A stretch of 64,000 bases of DNA from Mesorhizobium sp. ORS 3324 (lineage in GTDB: Bacteria; Pseudomonadota; Alphaproteobacteria; Rhizobiales; Rhizobiaceae), in NCBI GenBank assembly GCA_000824825.2, contig LM655202.1:217235-281234 (forward strand). The letters are read 5' to 3'. The notes beneath the pieces were generated by a model, which had not been told where the DNA came from, ran no database searches, and worked only from the letters and a program-made list of their open reading frames with translations. Positions 1 to 8,536 of this stretch are shown one piece after another (the stretch's first letter is position 1; each line of letters starts with the position of its first letter). The position numbers and the translations under genes were made by a program.

Positions 1-578
1 CCGGTCAAATCGCCCTGTTGATTGGCCGCAGGCCGATATGCGTCCGCGATGACGTGAGGGAGGCTCACGCCATCGGGTGCGCTTCCAAAGCCCGTGGCGG
101 GCAGGTTGACCCGCGGCGGCGGGATGGAACTCGAAGCTTCGCAACCGACCCCAATCGCTGCGCGGCTCCGCGGCTGATCGCCACTTTGCGCCGGTGAGTG
201 GGCCACCCGCTCCGCATCCTGCCAGAACTGCGAAGCGAAACTTGCAGCCGCAAACGGCCCGGCGCGATCGGCGGCGGCAAAGAGCTCGTCCTGGTCAAAA
301 CTCTGCGCAGGTGAGTGAGCTGGTGGAGCAAAGGGCAACTGCGAACCGCTTTCCGCGTCCTCCTCTTGCAGCATGCTCGGTCCAACCGCATTTGCATTTG
401 AGCCGGTCCGCCGCCTGGCGAGACGGCTGTTTGGAACGGCTGGCCGATGCTGGCCCGGCTGCAACGCGTTTAGATGCTCCTGAAAACCTGCCTGGTCGGT
501 CTGCTGCTGCGAGCCTGCATCGTGTGTGCGGGCGAGATCTGAGACGCGGGATGGATTGACGTTGTTAAAGGGATCCAT
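1..578 (-). CDS. Candidate type III effector with internal repeats (5' part; runs off left edge)
   Basis: An open frame of about 192 codons starts at the ATG at 578, behind a strong ribosome site (AAAAGGAGATAGC just upstream), and stays open to base 1, so the C-terminus is outside the window. The product begins MDPFNNVNPSR, has no signal peptide and is rich in Ala, Pro, Ser and Gln. A short motif is repeated: AHSPAQSFDQ at about residues 94-103 and AHSPAQSGDQ at about 141-150, with 37 residues between, suggesting a repeat unit of about 45-47 residues. A tts-box-like sequence lies about 145-170 bp upstream. Known Mesorhizobium effectors such as the repeat-containing shikimate-kinase-like family have 40-45-residue repeats, so membership is plausible. 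No enzymatic domain is visible in the part present. The frame is confident; the effector role is inferred. Confidence 0.6.
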   Translation of the reverse strand, partial: MDPFNNVNPSRVSDLARTHDAGSQQQTDQAGFQEHLNALQPGQHRPAVPNSRLARRRTGSNANAVGPSMLQEEDAESGSQLPFAPPAHSPAQSFDQDELFAAADRAGPFAAASFASQFWQDAERVAHSPAQSGDQPRSRAAIGVGCEASSSIPPPRVNLPATGFGSAPDGVSLPHVIADAYRPAANQQGDLT

Positions 579-720
579 GCTATCTCCTTTTGCCTGTTCC
601 GAGCAGCTCAAGCTGACCCCGGTGGCTGGAAACGTTTAGTTCGCGCATAAAGCCGCGGATAGGCCGCGAGATGATCCGTGAAACGATTGCGCGACCTGAG
701 CCGCCCGGCTGAGTCGGAGC

Positions 721-750
721 GTAGCTTGGCTGACCTGACAACAAGCTGAC
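721..750 (-). promoter_or_regulatory. tts-box-like element (TtsI site) upstream of the candidate effector
   Basis: On the minus strand the sequence begins GTCAGCTTGTTGTCAGG and continues to AAGCTAC. Rhizobial tts boxes begin GTCAG-TT-TCG-AAGCT. The first ten bases fit well, the middle has about four mismatches, and the 3' C-rich half is poor. The orientation and the distance to the effector start at 578 are right. Treat it as a candidate only. Confidence 0.4.
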
Positions 751-811
751 GCGCTATGAGAGCTCAGCATCATCTGAGCGATGCTGAATCAGAAGTTGCG
801 CCGGTCCGTGA

Positions 812-1201
812 CATCATAATGTTTCACGATCCCCAGACGAGCTTAGTCATTCAGGCGAACTTGACGGCTACGGCTACGGAGCCCAGCCCGCGGCACAGCT
901 CGCACAACGGCTGGGAGCCCGCCTGCAGCCGGCCCGCGTAACCCAGCAGCAGAACGGCTATGATTGCGGCGTCTTTGTGCTTGACGGCACCAGGGCGCTG
1001 GTCGGACGACTGGGGCAAAGGCCGCAGCCAGCCAGGCTGCACCTCGACAACCTCGTCATCGATCGGCAGGCACTCCAACACCGGCTCGGTCATAGGGCTG
1101 GTACAGGAGTCGCGCTGCCCATCAACCAAGCTCCCTATCAGGCCCGAGCCGAGCTAATGGCTTCCTTCAGAAGCAGAGAGCGATCTGACGCGGGGCGTTG
1201 A
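812..1201 (+). pseudogene. Relic of a C48 (Ulp1/SUMO-protease-like) type III effector, C-terminal part
   Basis: A frame running from a stop at 809 to the stop at 1199-1201 has no credible start, but encodes a recognisable end of a C48 cysteine-protease domain. At about 950-1015 it reads QQQNGYDCGVFVLDGTRALV, the Gln/Cys active-site block of Ulp1-like peptidases (Cys in the DCG motif). Before it lies a region like the segment between the catalytic Asp and Gln (GAQPAAQLAQRLGARLQPA). The catalytic His and all the N-terminal part are missing, so the gene is decayed. NopD-type rhizobial effectors carry this domain, and the intact candidate effector lies next to it on the other strand. Family recognition is by motif only. 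Confidence 0.65.
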
Positions 1202-1537
1202 GTCTCAGTGGCTACCATCAAAGCAGATCAGTGCTAGACGTCGTGTTCCGAGGCGAAGATCGGTGGCCGCCCCGCACCGCACGGTATGGATGGCGAGCCA
1301 TGCGAGAGTATAGCGAAGCATTTGTTGCTTCGGATGTAGCCATCACCGCAACCGGCTCCGACGCTGCGCTATTTGGTGCTCCGCGTCTTAGCCGGTTGCT
1401 CAACCCACGCCACATGACGTAACAGAAACGGTCGAGGCTCTAATCGCCACTGGATGACAACTCAGTGGCAGGTCAAGTGATCGCAAGCTTGCACCGAGCG
1501 AGTGCCCAGCCTACTTCACCTCCTCAAAAGCAGAACT
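1202..1537. other. Intergenic stretch with no supported gene
   Basis: This region lies between the protease relic and the 3' end of the HlyD-type gene. Short frames on both strands have no ribosome site and no recognisable product. It is probably decayed island DNA. Confidence 0.5.
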
Positions 1538-2851
1538 CTATTCTTCGCGGAATGCGTGATTGATCTGATCAGACAGGGGCTTGAGAAAATAGGAAAGCGC
1601 TGTCCGCTGGCCCGCCTGGATCATCGCTTCGGCCGGCATGCCTGGGATCAATGTCAGATCCTTGATCTTCGTCAGTTCAAAACGCGGAACTGACAGGCGC
1701 ACCAGATAGTAAGAAGTGCCGTTTTTTTCATTCGTCGTCAGATCGGCCGCTATCCAGCTTACATATCCGTTCAACTCCGGTGTGGTTCTCAAGTTGAAGG
1801 CCGACATCCGCAACACGGCTCGTTGACCAAGGCGTATCTGGTCGATGTCTTTCGGAGAGATCTGTACTTCTAGAAGAAGATCGTCGCCATCAGGCACAAT
1901 CAGCATGATCGGATCGGCGGGTCTGATCACACCACCAACCGTATGGGCAGCAAGCTGTTGGATGATCCCTGAGTGCGGCGCGACGATATCGGTTCGCCGA
2001 AGCTCATCCTCAGCAGCTACCTTGCGTTCTAGGAATTCCTCCACTTGGGCCTGGACTTGTATGAGTTCCTTGCCGGCTTCCGTCTTGAGATCTTGATCAA
2101 TCTGCAGGATTTGCAGACGAGTTTCGGCAATACGGCCCGCCGTCTGTGCCTGGTTCGCGATCATTTCACCGCGTTGACCGCTTAAGGTGGCAGCCTGCGA
2201 CTTGAGGCTATTTATGCGTTGGTCCGAGACAATGCCTTGTTCGCGCAGCCTACTCAAAACAGCAATTTCATGTCCGAGAATGTCGATACCTTTCTCAAAT
2301 GCAATCTGCTGCGCTTTGAGGCCCTCGATCTCATGCTTATATTGCGCGATCCGCTCGGCCAGCTGCGACTTTTCTCCTTCGCGGGATTGCCTGCGAAATT
2401 CGAATAATTTCCGCTCACCGAGTATTGCGGAGGCCGCCGACGAAATATCTCGCCGCTTGAGCAGCCATTCCGGCAAGACGATCTCTGCCAGATCGTCACG
2501 CTCGGCTTCGAGCCGTGCTAGCCGGGATGCCAACTCATCGAGTCGCTTAATGATGATGGCTAGATTGGCGCGTGGCTGAGTGGCATCAAGTCGCATGACA
2601 ACGTCACCTGTCTTGACTCTATTGCCCTCACGCACGAGGATTTCTTTCACCACCCCACCGGTCGGGTGCTGCACTTTTTTTATGTATGAATCGACGACAA
2701 AGTGTCCGGACGCGACGACCGCACCAGACAGATTCGTCACTGAAGCCCAGGCTCCCGCTCCTCCGAGAACGGTGATGCTCAAAAAAAGTGCTGTCAGTAA
2801 GTTTCGGCGAATAGAACGGGAAGCGTCGGCTTTCGTGTCAATTTCAGACAT
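1538..2851 (-). CDS. HlyD/PrsE-type membrane fusion protein of a type I secretion system
   Basis: Periplasmic adaptor linking an inner-membrane ABC exporter to an outer-membrane channel for one-step protein secretion. The 437-residue product starts at MSEIDTKADA (ATG 2851, with an AGGA ribosome site); a longer in-frame extension upstream overlaps the ABC gene and is unlikely. It has one membrane anchor at about residues 19-40, a split biotinyl-lipoyl-like domain (GGVVKEILVREGNRVKTGDVV near 70; DIVAPHSGIIQQLA near 300), and a long coiled-coil hairpin between about residues 105 and 290. Length and domain order match HlyD/PrsE adaptors. It lies 31 bp downstream of the ABC gene in the same direction. 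With that gene it forms an operon that begins about 520 bp after a nod box. The RTX relic just upstream suggests its original substrate. Confidence 0.88.
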   Translation of the reverse strand: MSEIDTKADASRSIRRNLLTALFLSITVLGGAGAWASVTNLSGAVVASGHFVVDSYIKKVQHPTGGVVKEILVREGNRVKTGDVVMRLDATQPRANLAIIIKRLDELASRLARLEAERDDLAEIVLPEWLLKRRDISSAASAILGERKLFEFRRQSREGEKSQLAERIAQYKHEIEGLKAQQIAFEKGIDILGHEIAVLSRLREQGIVSDQRINSLKSQAATLSGQRGEMIANQAQTAGRIAETRLQILQIDQDLKTEAGKELIQVQAQVEEFLERKVAAEDELRRTDIVAPHSGIIQQLAAHTVGGVIRPADPIMLIVPDGDDLLLEVQISPKDIDQIRLGQRAVLRMSAFNLRTTPELNGYVSWIAADLTTNEKNGTSYYLVRLSVPRFELTKIKDLTLIPGMPAEAMIQAGQRTALSYFLKPLSDQINHAFREE

Positions 2852-2882
2852 CGCAATCCTCGAATCGGGGCAGCCTAGGTCT

Positions 2883-4676
2883 TTATGTGGACACAGCGCC
2901 CCTGGATGCAGACGCAATCCCCCGAGCAGATGCCTTCCCAACATCGGTCGCAGACACATCCTTGGATTCACTTCGTGGCGGCGTCGCTGCTCTTCTCTGC
3001 AAGACAGTGGAAAGCACTTCATCGCGCGGACCGAAGGCTCTTTGGCGCCCACCTTCGAGCAACAATATGCAATCGACGGCGGCGATGGCGCTGGGGCGAT
3101 GTGCGACGACAACGGCAATGCCGTTGCGCACACGAACGGAATTGATCGCCTCGACCACGGCGATCTCGCCTTCCGCATCAAGATTGGCATTGGGTTCATC
3201 AAACACGACTAGGAAGGGATCGCGATAAAGAGCTCGGGCAAGACCGATACGCTGACGCTGCCCGGCGGAAAGTGCCGAGCCAGCTTCACCGATCTGAGTT
3301 TCATAGCCATGTTCAAATCTGAGGATCAGTTCGTGTGCACCCGCTGCCTTTGCCGCAGCCACGATAGCCTCAGAATCAGGATTGTCATCAAAACGACAGA
3401 TGTTTTCGCCGATGGTTCCGTCAAACAATTCAACGCCCTGAGGCAAATAGCCGAGATGGCGGCCCAATGCTTCTCGGTTCCATTGATCGAGGCTCGCGCC
3501 GTCGATGCAAACTTTTCCGGAGGAGGGCCCCCAGGCGCCGATGATGGCGCGCGCGAGAGTTGACTTGCCAGAACCCGATGGGCCGATAACCCCGAGTGCG
3601 CTTCCCGCTCGAACCGCAAACGCAACGCCTGCTACGGTGGGCTTCTTCTCGCCGGGTGGGACGATCATCACGCCTTCGACGCGCAGTTCGCGTTGAGGAG
3701 CGGGCAATGGCATGACCGAAGCGGTATGAGGCATCTTGGCCATGAGGTCCTTCAACCGTGCCCAACTCTGGTGCGCCAGAAGCAGAGTTTTCCAGCTTGA
3801 AATCGCCAAATCGACTGGAGCCAAGGCCCGGCCCATCATAATGGAGCTGGCAATCATCACCCCAGCGGTAGCTTCACGTGCGATGACGAGGTAGGCGGCA
3901 ACGGCGAGGATCGCCGATTGCAGCATCATGCGTAGCGACTTTGAAATCCCGCCGAGCCCAGCTGCCACATCTCCGGCCTTACGATTGGCAGCAAGATATT
4001 TGGCATTCACCTTATGCCATCGGGCAGCGATCCGGCTTCCAAGGCCCAGAGCCTCTATGAGCTCGGCATTGCGGCGCGCTGCTTCCAGTAGGCCGTTGCG
4101 GACCATGTTGTGGTTGACTGCATCACGTGTGGCCCGCCGGGAGCATGCGTTAGTTAGAGCCGTTAGGGAAACCAGGAGGACCGCCCCGACAAGCGCCGTC
4201 ATACCGATCCAGAAGTGAAAAAGGAAGCAAATGCTGAGATAAAGCGGCATCCATGGCAGATCGAAGAACGCCGCGGGGCCGTTTCCGGCTAGAAACCCGC
4301 GAACGTTGTCGAGGTCGCGAAGCGGCTGCAGGCCATCGCCCGGTTTGTGTGTTAAGAGGGGCAAGCGAACAATTGCCTCATGAACGCGTCCGGAAAACTC
4401 CCCGTCGAAACGCTCGCCGATTCGCAGCAGTACGCGTGCGCGCAGAATGTCGAGCAGGGATTGGAATGCATAAAGTCCCGCAGTAAGCACGACGAGACCC
4501 AGCAACGTCGGTACGCTGCCGCTCGCCAGAACGCGGTCATACACCTGCAGCATGAACAGTGGCGAAGTCAGCGCAAGCAAGTTGATCACGCCACTGATTG
4601 AGAAAATTGCCCAAATGGTGGCCGTTAGGGCGAAAGGCCTCGAGGGCGACTGCTCTTTGCTCGCTGAGATTTTCAA
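2883..4676 (-). CDS. Type I secretion ABC transporter (PrsD-like permease/ATPase)
   Basis: Fused inner-membrane permease and ATPase that powers type I secretion of a protein with a C-terminal signal. The 597-residue product has an N-terminal membrane domain of about six helices (residues 15-300) and a C-terminal nucleotide-binding domain. Visible motifs are Walker A GPSGSGKST, signature LSAGQRQRIGLARALY, Walker B FLVVFDEPNANLD and the switch His in VVAHRP. There is no C39 peptidase domain, which fits transporters of RTX-type substrates rather than bacteriocins. It is followed directly by the HlyD-type adaptor gene. No outer-membrane TolC partner is present in the window. A nod box lies upstream at 5198-5244, pointing into this gene, so flavonoid-dependent expression is possible. 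Confidence 0.9.
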   Translation of the reverse strand: MKISASKEQSPSRPFALTATIWAIFSISGVINLLALTSPLFMLQVYDRVLASGSVPTLLGLVVLTAGLYAFQSLLDILRARVLLRIGERFDGEFSGRVHEAIVRLPLLTHKPGDGLQPLRDLDNVRGFLAGNGPAAFFDLPWMPLYLSICFLFHFWIGMTALVGAVLLVSLTALTNACSRRATRDAVNHNMVRNGLLEAARRNAELIEALGLGSRIAARWHKVNAKYLAANRKAGDVAAGLGGISKSLRMMLQSAILAVAAYLVIAREATAGVMIASSIMMGRALAPVDLAISSWKTLLLAHQSWARLKDLMAKMPHTASVMPLPAPQRELRVEGVMIVPPGEKKPTVAGVAFAVRAGSALGVIGPSGSGKSTLARAIIGAWGPSSGKVCIDGASLDQWNREALGRHLGYLPQGVELFDGTIGENICRFDDNPDSEAIVAAAKAAGAHELILRFEHGYETQIGEAGSALSAGQRQRIGLARALYRDPFLVVFDEPNANLDAEGEIAVVEAINSVRVRNGIAVVVAHRPSAIAAVDCILLLEGGRQRAFGPRDEVLSTVLQRRAATPPRSESKDVSATDVGKASARGIASASRGAVST

Positions 4677-4757
4677 GAAGAGACCCCTAAGAAAGGCCTT
4701 CGTTCATTAGCACCGTCGGGGCTCGGATCTGCCATTTTATAGGCACGTAGAACCGGC

Positions 4758-5147
4758 CTACGTCACGGCACTAACTCCTGACATACGGCGGATGCTCAGC
4801 GCGGGAATGCTTAGTCCTGGCGTCTTGGAGGAGACGAAAGTGAAGTAGGACCCAGTCAGATGCAACGCCTCGATGTCTGCCACACTGTTAACAGCGCTCA
4901 GTCGTCATCCTCCGTGCGAGGTTTATTTCAACCGTAGCCGAAAAGATAATTAAGCCCTCTACGCCGAAGACTTTGTCGTTATCCGTCCCGCCGAAGGCTC
5001 GGTCGACGCCCCGACCGGCCGAGATGGAGTTTGAGCCAGCACGGTTGTCGATCCGAGCATTACCTTGGAGAAATCTAAGATTAATTCGTCACCGCTACTG
5101 CCGTACGGGGTATTGGCTGCGGGCCTAGCTTCGATAGGCTTTGCCAC
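4758..5147 (-). pseudogene. Frameshifted RTX (calcium-binding, NodO-like) protein relic
   Basis: No single frame is open, but three consecutive pieces on the minus strand read like an RTX protein. From a GTG at 5147, with a GAGGAG ribosome site, one frame gives SSGDELILDFSKVMLGSTTV. A second frame then gives AGSNSISAGRGVDRAFGGTD and NDKVFGVEG, which are degenerate glycine/aspartate nonapeptide repeats. A third frame gives NSVADIEALHLTG, typical of the linkers between RTX repeats, ending at a stop at 4758-4760. At least two frameshifts are needed. The relic lies exactly between a nod box and a type I secretion operon. In Rhizobium leguminosarum the NodO protein is nod-box-controlled, RTX-type and exported by PrsDE, so a decayed nodO-like gene is the natural reading. 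The repeats are short and degenerate, so certainty is moderate. Confidence 0.5.
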
Positions 5148-5197
5148 CGCATATGCTCCTCGCGATTGGTTTCATAGCACTCTTGTGTCGCTGCTCG

Positions 5198-5244
5198 AAT
5201 TTGTAAAATCGATTGATTGGATATCATGCATTCACTCCTTGGAT
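5198..5244 (-). promoter_or_regulatory. nod box 1 (NodD-binding site) facing the RTX relic and secretion operon
   Basis: Read on the minus strand it starts ATCCAAGGAGTGAATG and ends ATCCAATCAATCGATTTTAC. This matches the 47-bp nod-box consensus in all its conserved blocks. It points leftward, 51 bp before the RTX relic and about 520 bp before the ABC gene. Confidence 0.85.
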
Positions 5245-5339
5245 GTCTTGGGTAGCGCGCCACATCACACCCTCGAAGCTGGATTGGCTCTACGCCCCGC
5301 TGCCCCGCAGGCTGACTGGAAACGAGTCGCAGTGCTTCA

Positions 5340-5540
5340 AGGGGTCGACCCGGATGCAACTGCGGCCAACCAGCGCGATCTCGATTCATGCCATGCCGTG
5401 CCGTGCCGGCAGGCGTTTCCCAATCTGCTCCGACGCTGGCCTTACAGGCACCAACGGCAGCACGGCTGGCACCTCTCAGCGGGAAAGCTCTACGCCAGCG
5501 AGACAGCTGATTCGTATGATCTGCGGCCCGCGCAACTTCC
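5340..5540. repeat. Diverged repeat X, copy 1 (second copy near 10400-10600)
   Basis: About 200 bp here aligns with the segment 10400-10600 in the same orientation. Shared blocks include GACAGGCACCAACGG (ttACAGGCACCAACGG in this copy), AGCGGGAAAGCTCT versus AGCGGGAAGGCTCT, and GATCTGCGGCCCGCGC. By eye identity is around three quarters, with small indels. Neither copy has a credible conserved reading frame and I do not recognise the source gene. It adjoins a nodA relic here and nodD in the other copy. Confidence 0.6.
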
Positions 5541-5544
5541 CTAA

Positions 5545-5625
5545 CCGTCACGCTAGCGGGCCAATCAGCCATTGAACATTTCAATCGGTGACAGCTGCGT
5601 ATGCGTGCGCCTTGGGCCAAATCGG
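5545..5625 (-). pseudogene. Relic of the 3' end of nodA (copy beside the reductase gene)
   Basis: On the minus strand this stretch aligns at DNA level with the nodA 3' relic at 12980-13090: shared blocks are ACGCAGCTGTC, TTGAA, TGTTCAA and GATTGGCC. Its translation contains MADWPASVTV, a worn version of the SDWPAG motif near the NodA C-terminus. A frameshift separates the halves. It lies downstream of the reductase gene and shows that a nodA copy once occupied this place. Confidence 0.5.
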
Positions 5626-5658
5626 GTTGTCCGGGCCCCTTCTGTCGGATGGCTAAGC

Positions 5659-6609
5659 TTACCCTTGATCCTCCCAGATGCGTCCGCCGACGCCCCCGCT
5701 CGGCGCGATCTCGTCAATCCGCTTGAGATCAGTATCCGTCAGTATGAGTTCGGCAGCCGAAATGTTCTCCGCCACACGTTGCGGGTTGCGAGCCCCTGGG
5801 ATCGGGACGATGTAATCCTTTCGCGCTAGCAGCCAGGCCAAGGCAAGCTGAGAGAGGCTGATGCCTTTGGCCGTAGCGAGTGAGGTGAGCTCCTCCGCGA
5901 TCTCCATGTTCTTGCCGAAATTCCCTGGCGCCCACCATCCGAGATTCTGCCGGAAGTCGTTGGCGGCGTAGTGATCGCGCGATCTTACCTGGCCGGTGAG
6001 GAACCCACGCGCCAGCGGTGAATATGCAACCAGGCCAATGCCCAATTCTTCAAGGACCGGCAGCAGCGGCTCCACATCCCTGGCGAAGATGGAGTACTGG
6101 TATTGCTGCACCGAGATGGGCGCGACAGCGCTGGCACGACGGATGGTGTCCTCGTCCGAGTTGGAGAGGCCGAGATACCTCACCTTGCCCGCCTGGACGA
6201 ACTCCTGCATCACGCCCACGACGTCTTCGATCGGGATATTGGGGTCGGGGATGTGCTGGTAAAGCAGATCGATGGTCTCGACGCCCAGATTCCTGAGGCT
6301 AGAGTCCACGACCTGGCGGATGGTCTCCGGCCGAGAGTCGGGAGCATAGCTTTCGGTCAGGCCGAACTTGGTGGCGATCGTCACCTGGTTGCGGATCGGC
6401 CGCAGGGCAATGCCGAGCAGCTTCTCGCCTTCACCCCAGCCATACATGCGGGCAGTGTCGAAGTGGGTGACGCCCAGTTCATGAGCGCGCCGGATGGCCG
6501 CGATCGATTCCTTGTCGTCGCTGGGGCCGTAGCCGATGGCGGTGCCCATGGCACCGTAACCAATGGCACCGACTATGAGGCCGTGGCGGCCAAGCTTGCG
6601 CTGCTGCAT
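5659..6609 (-). CDS. Aldo/keto reductase
   Basis: NAD(P)H-dependent aldo/keto reductase of 316 residues, a full-length single (alpha/beta)8 barrel. Family marks include GYGAMGTAIGYG near the start, HFDTARMYGWGEGEKLLG (catalytic Asp and Tyr), TKFG (Lys), DLLYQHIPDP (the His position) and IPGARNPQRVAEN in the cofactor-binding C-terminus. The substrate cannot be told from sequence. It is divergent from the AraC-type regulator at 6742, with about 130 bp between them, so that regulator probably controls it. Such AraC/reductase pairs are common in soil bacteria and no symbiotic role is evident; the pair may be an insertion between nod-gene relics. Confidence 0.88.
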   Translation of the reverse strand: MQQRKLGRHGLIVGAIGYGAMGTAIGYGPSDDKESIAAIRRAHELGVTHFDTARMYGWGEGEKLLGIALRPIRNQVTIATKFGLTESYAPDSRPETIRQVVDSSLRNLGVETIDLLYQHIPDPNIPIEDVVGVMQEFVQAGKVRYLGLSNSDEDTIRRASAVAPISVQQYQYSIFARDVEPLLPVLEELGIGLVAYSPLARGFLTGQVRSRDHYAANDFRQNLGWWAPGNFGKNMEIAEELTSLATAKGISLSQLALAWLLARKDYIVPIPGARNPQRVAENISAAELILTDTDLKRIDEIAPSGGVGGRIWEDQG

Positions 6610-6741
6610 CGTGAATGTCCTTTCCTGCTATGTCCCAGTGTCGCTTCTCACACGCGACCGAGCGATGCCCGATCCTGCCGGTCCATTGCCTAATCCTGCC
6701 GATCGCTTGACGTTTCCAGGGGAACCCGAGCAGATGGTCTC

Positions 6742-7620
6742 ATGACAGATCTCGCCCAACTCAAAGCCATTGCCCTGCGCCATGCCGGCAGGCCGCAGTC
6801 GAAAATGCCGCGGGTCAGCGTAAGCACCTTCGACCGGCCCTCGGAGCCCGGCTGGTTGGTCTACGACCCGGTGGTCTGCTTCGTGCTGCAAGGGTCCAAG
6901 CAGGTCTTCATCGGCGACCAGGTGCTGGAGTACGGCGCCGGCTACTGCATGGTGGTGGCGGCCGAACTGGCTGCCATGGGGCAGATTAGCGAGGCTTCAT
7001 CCGACCAGCCTTATGTTGCCCTTAACCTCTATATCGATCCGGAGGTGATCTCGACGCTGCTTCTGGAGATGGGCGGCATGCCGGAACCGCCGATGGACAA
7101 AGGGTTCGGATATAGCCCGGCAGGGCCGGCACTCATCGAGGCCTGGCGACGCTTTGCGGAACTTCTGGACCGACCAAGCGAAATTGCGGTCATGGCGCGT
7201 CACAGGGAGCACGAGCTCATGTTCCGCCTCCTGATGGGACCACAGGGGGCGCTGCTCCGACAGCTGGCCGGCACCGGCAGCCGCCTGTCGCATATCCGAC
7301 GGGCAATGGCATGGATTCGCGAGCACTACGCGCAGCATCTGAGCATAGAGGCCATGGCGACCGTAGCCGGCATGAGCGTGTCGGTTTTCCATCGCCGCTT
7401 CAAGGCCATTACTGGATTGAGCCCGCTGCAGTACCAGAAGCAAATCCGCCTGCATGACGCACGTCGACGCCTTATAACGACGCGCACGGAAGCCGCGACG
7501 GTGGCCTACGCGGTCGGCTACGAAAGCGTCTCGCAGTTCAGCCGCGAGTACAAGCGGCTCTTCGGCTCCCCACCCCGGCAGGATGCCGGGAGGCAAAGCA
7601 TCGTTGCTCCAGCGCCATAG
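6742..7620 (+). CDS. AraC-family transcriptional regulator
   Basis: DNA-binding regulator of 292 residues. The N-terminal part (to about residue 180) is a cupin-type ligand-sensing domain of the AraC_N kind (WLVYDPVVCFVLQGSKQVFIG). The C-terminal part (about 185-285) is a double helix-turn-helix (LSIEAMATVAGMSVSVFHRRF, then AATVAYAVGYESVSQFSREYKRLFG). It faces away from the aldo/keto reductase gene, its likely target. A decayed partial copy of this kind of gene lies at 13421-13590 beside nod boxes, so regulators of this type have been copied within the island. Confidence 0.9.
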   Translation: MTDLAQLKAIALRHAGRPQSKMPRVSVSTFDRPSEPGWLVYDPVVCFVLQGSKQVFIGDQVLEYGAGYCMVVAAELAAMGQISEASSDQPYVALNLYIDPEVISTLLLEMGGMPEPPMDKGFGYSPAGPALIEAWRRFAELLDRPSEIAVMARHREHELMFRLLMGPQGALLRQLAGTGSRLSHIRRAMAWIREHYAQHLSIEAMATVAGMSVSVFHRRFKAITGLSPLQYQKQIRLHDARRRLITTRTEAATVAYAVGYESVSQFSREYKRLFGSPPRQDAGRQSIVAPAP

Positions 7621-8536
7621 ATCCGGCCGAGCACAAGCAGGAACCCTTGTGGGGCGAGCGGAAAAGCTCGCGGCGAGTTGTGCAGTTGCTTTGCCTTCTC
7701 CTCATGTAGCGCATGATGGGCGCCCAGATGATCCAGATCCTGGCCGCGCGCGAACGCGGAACGCAATATCGGCTCGCAGTCGCAATCAGCAAGGTCCTTT
7801 CCTCGATGCGAAATATCGCCGCCGTCGACGTGCTGGATCGACATCGCGACACACGCTGTGGATTCGATCCGGCCGAAGCCCGCGCGATCGCTGAGCGCGC
7901 GCCAAGATGAAGCCGCTCCGCCAACGCGCTGTGATCGACACGTTTCCGGGGCTATCCGGTGGTGCGGGCATGGTTTCCTTGGGAGGCAGTGGGCTTAGCG
8001 GTCAAACGGTTGCAAGATGTCGCAGTCCCGTGTCACAACCCCGTGCCAATCGGCGAAGAACTAGGCTCTTGACGTAACATTGGTCGTCCATCTGCGGAAC
8101 GTCGAATTCCGCGAGTTGGCCGGAGATCTGCGCGAATTGCGATCCGCGCTCTACATTGCCAACTCCAATTTCACCGCCCGCGCTTACCGGACGAAGTTTG
8201 GCATCGAATCCACATTGACTCCACCCATGACCACCCCGGCGTTCTACAGCACGCCGACGACCGGCAAATTTGTGAGGCGCGCGAGAACCGCAGCAAAATG
8301 GCTACGCTCGTTTATCGATGCCGCGCAAGAAATCGGCCGGGCATCCATACGGACACCCGACCGAGCTGCCTGAGCTGATAAGCCCATTCGCAATCCAGGA
8401 AGCGCCAAGCACTTTTCCGGATCTGCTCTCCAGGCTATTTCTTGATCGCTGCCGCGAGTTTTGCTCCACGATCCGGGCAGGGACGACGACCCACTTCACG
8501 ATTGCCCGCAACCAATATCGTCATGGATCGAAACAA
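7621..8536. other. Gene-poor gap between the AraC gene and nodE
   Basis: About 0.9 kb with only short frames. A plus-strand frame at 7713-7910 (65 residues) and one at 8080-8373 (97 residues, TTG start) look protein-like in composition, but have no good ribosome site and match nothing I recognise. They may be fragments of decayed genes. The 3' end of nodE bounds the region. Confidence 0.4.

Noticed and set aside
5081..5620. A 179-residue minus-strand coding region
   Set aside because: It spans a nodA relic, repeat X and a nod box and has no consistent protein character; it is a chance frame over mosaic relics.
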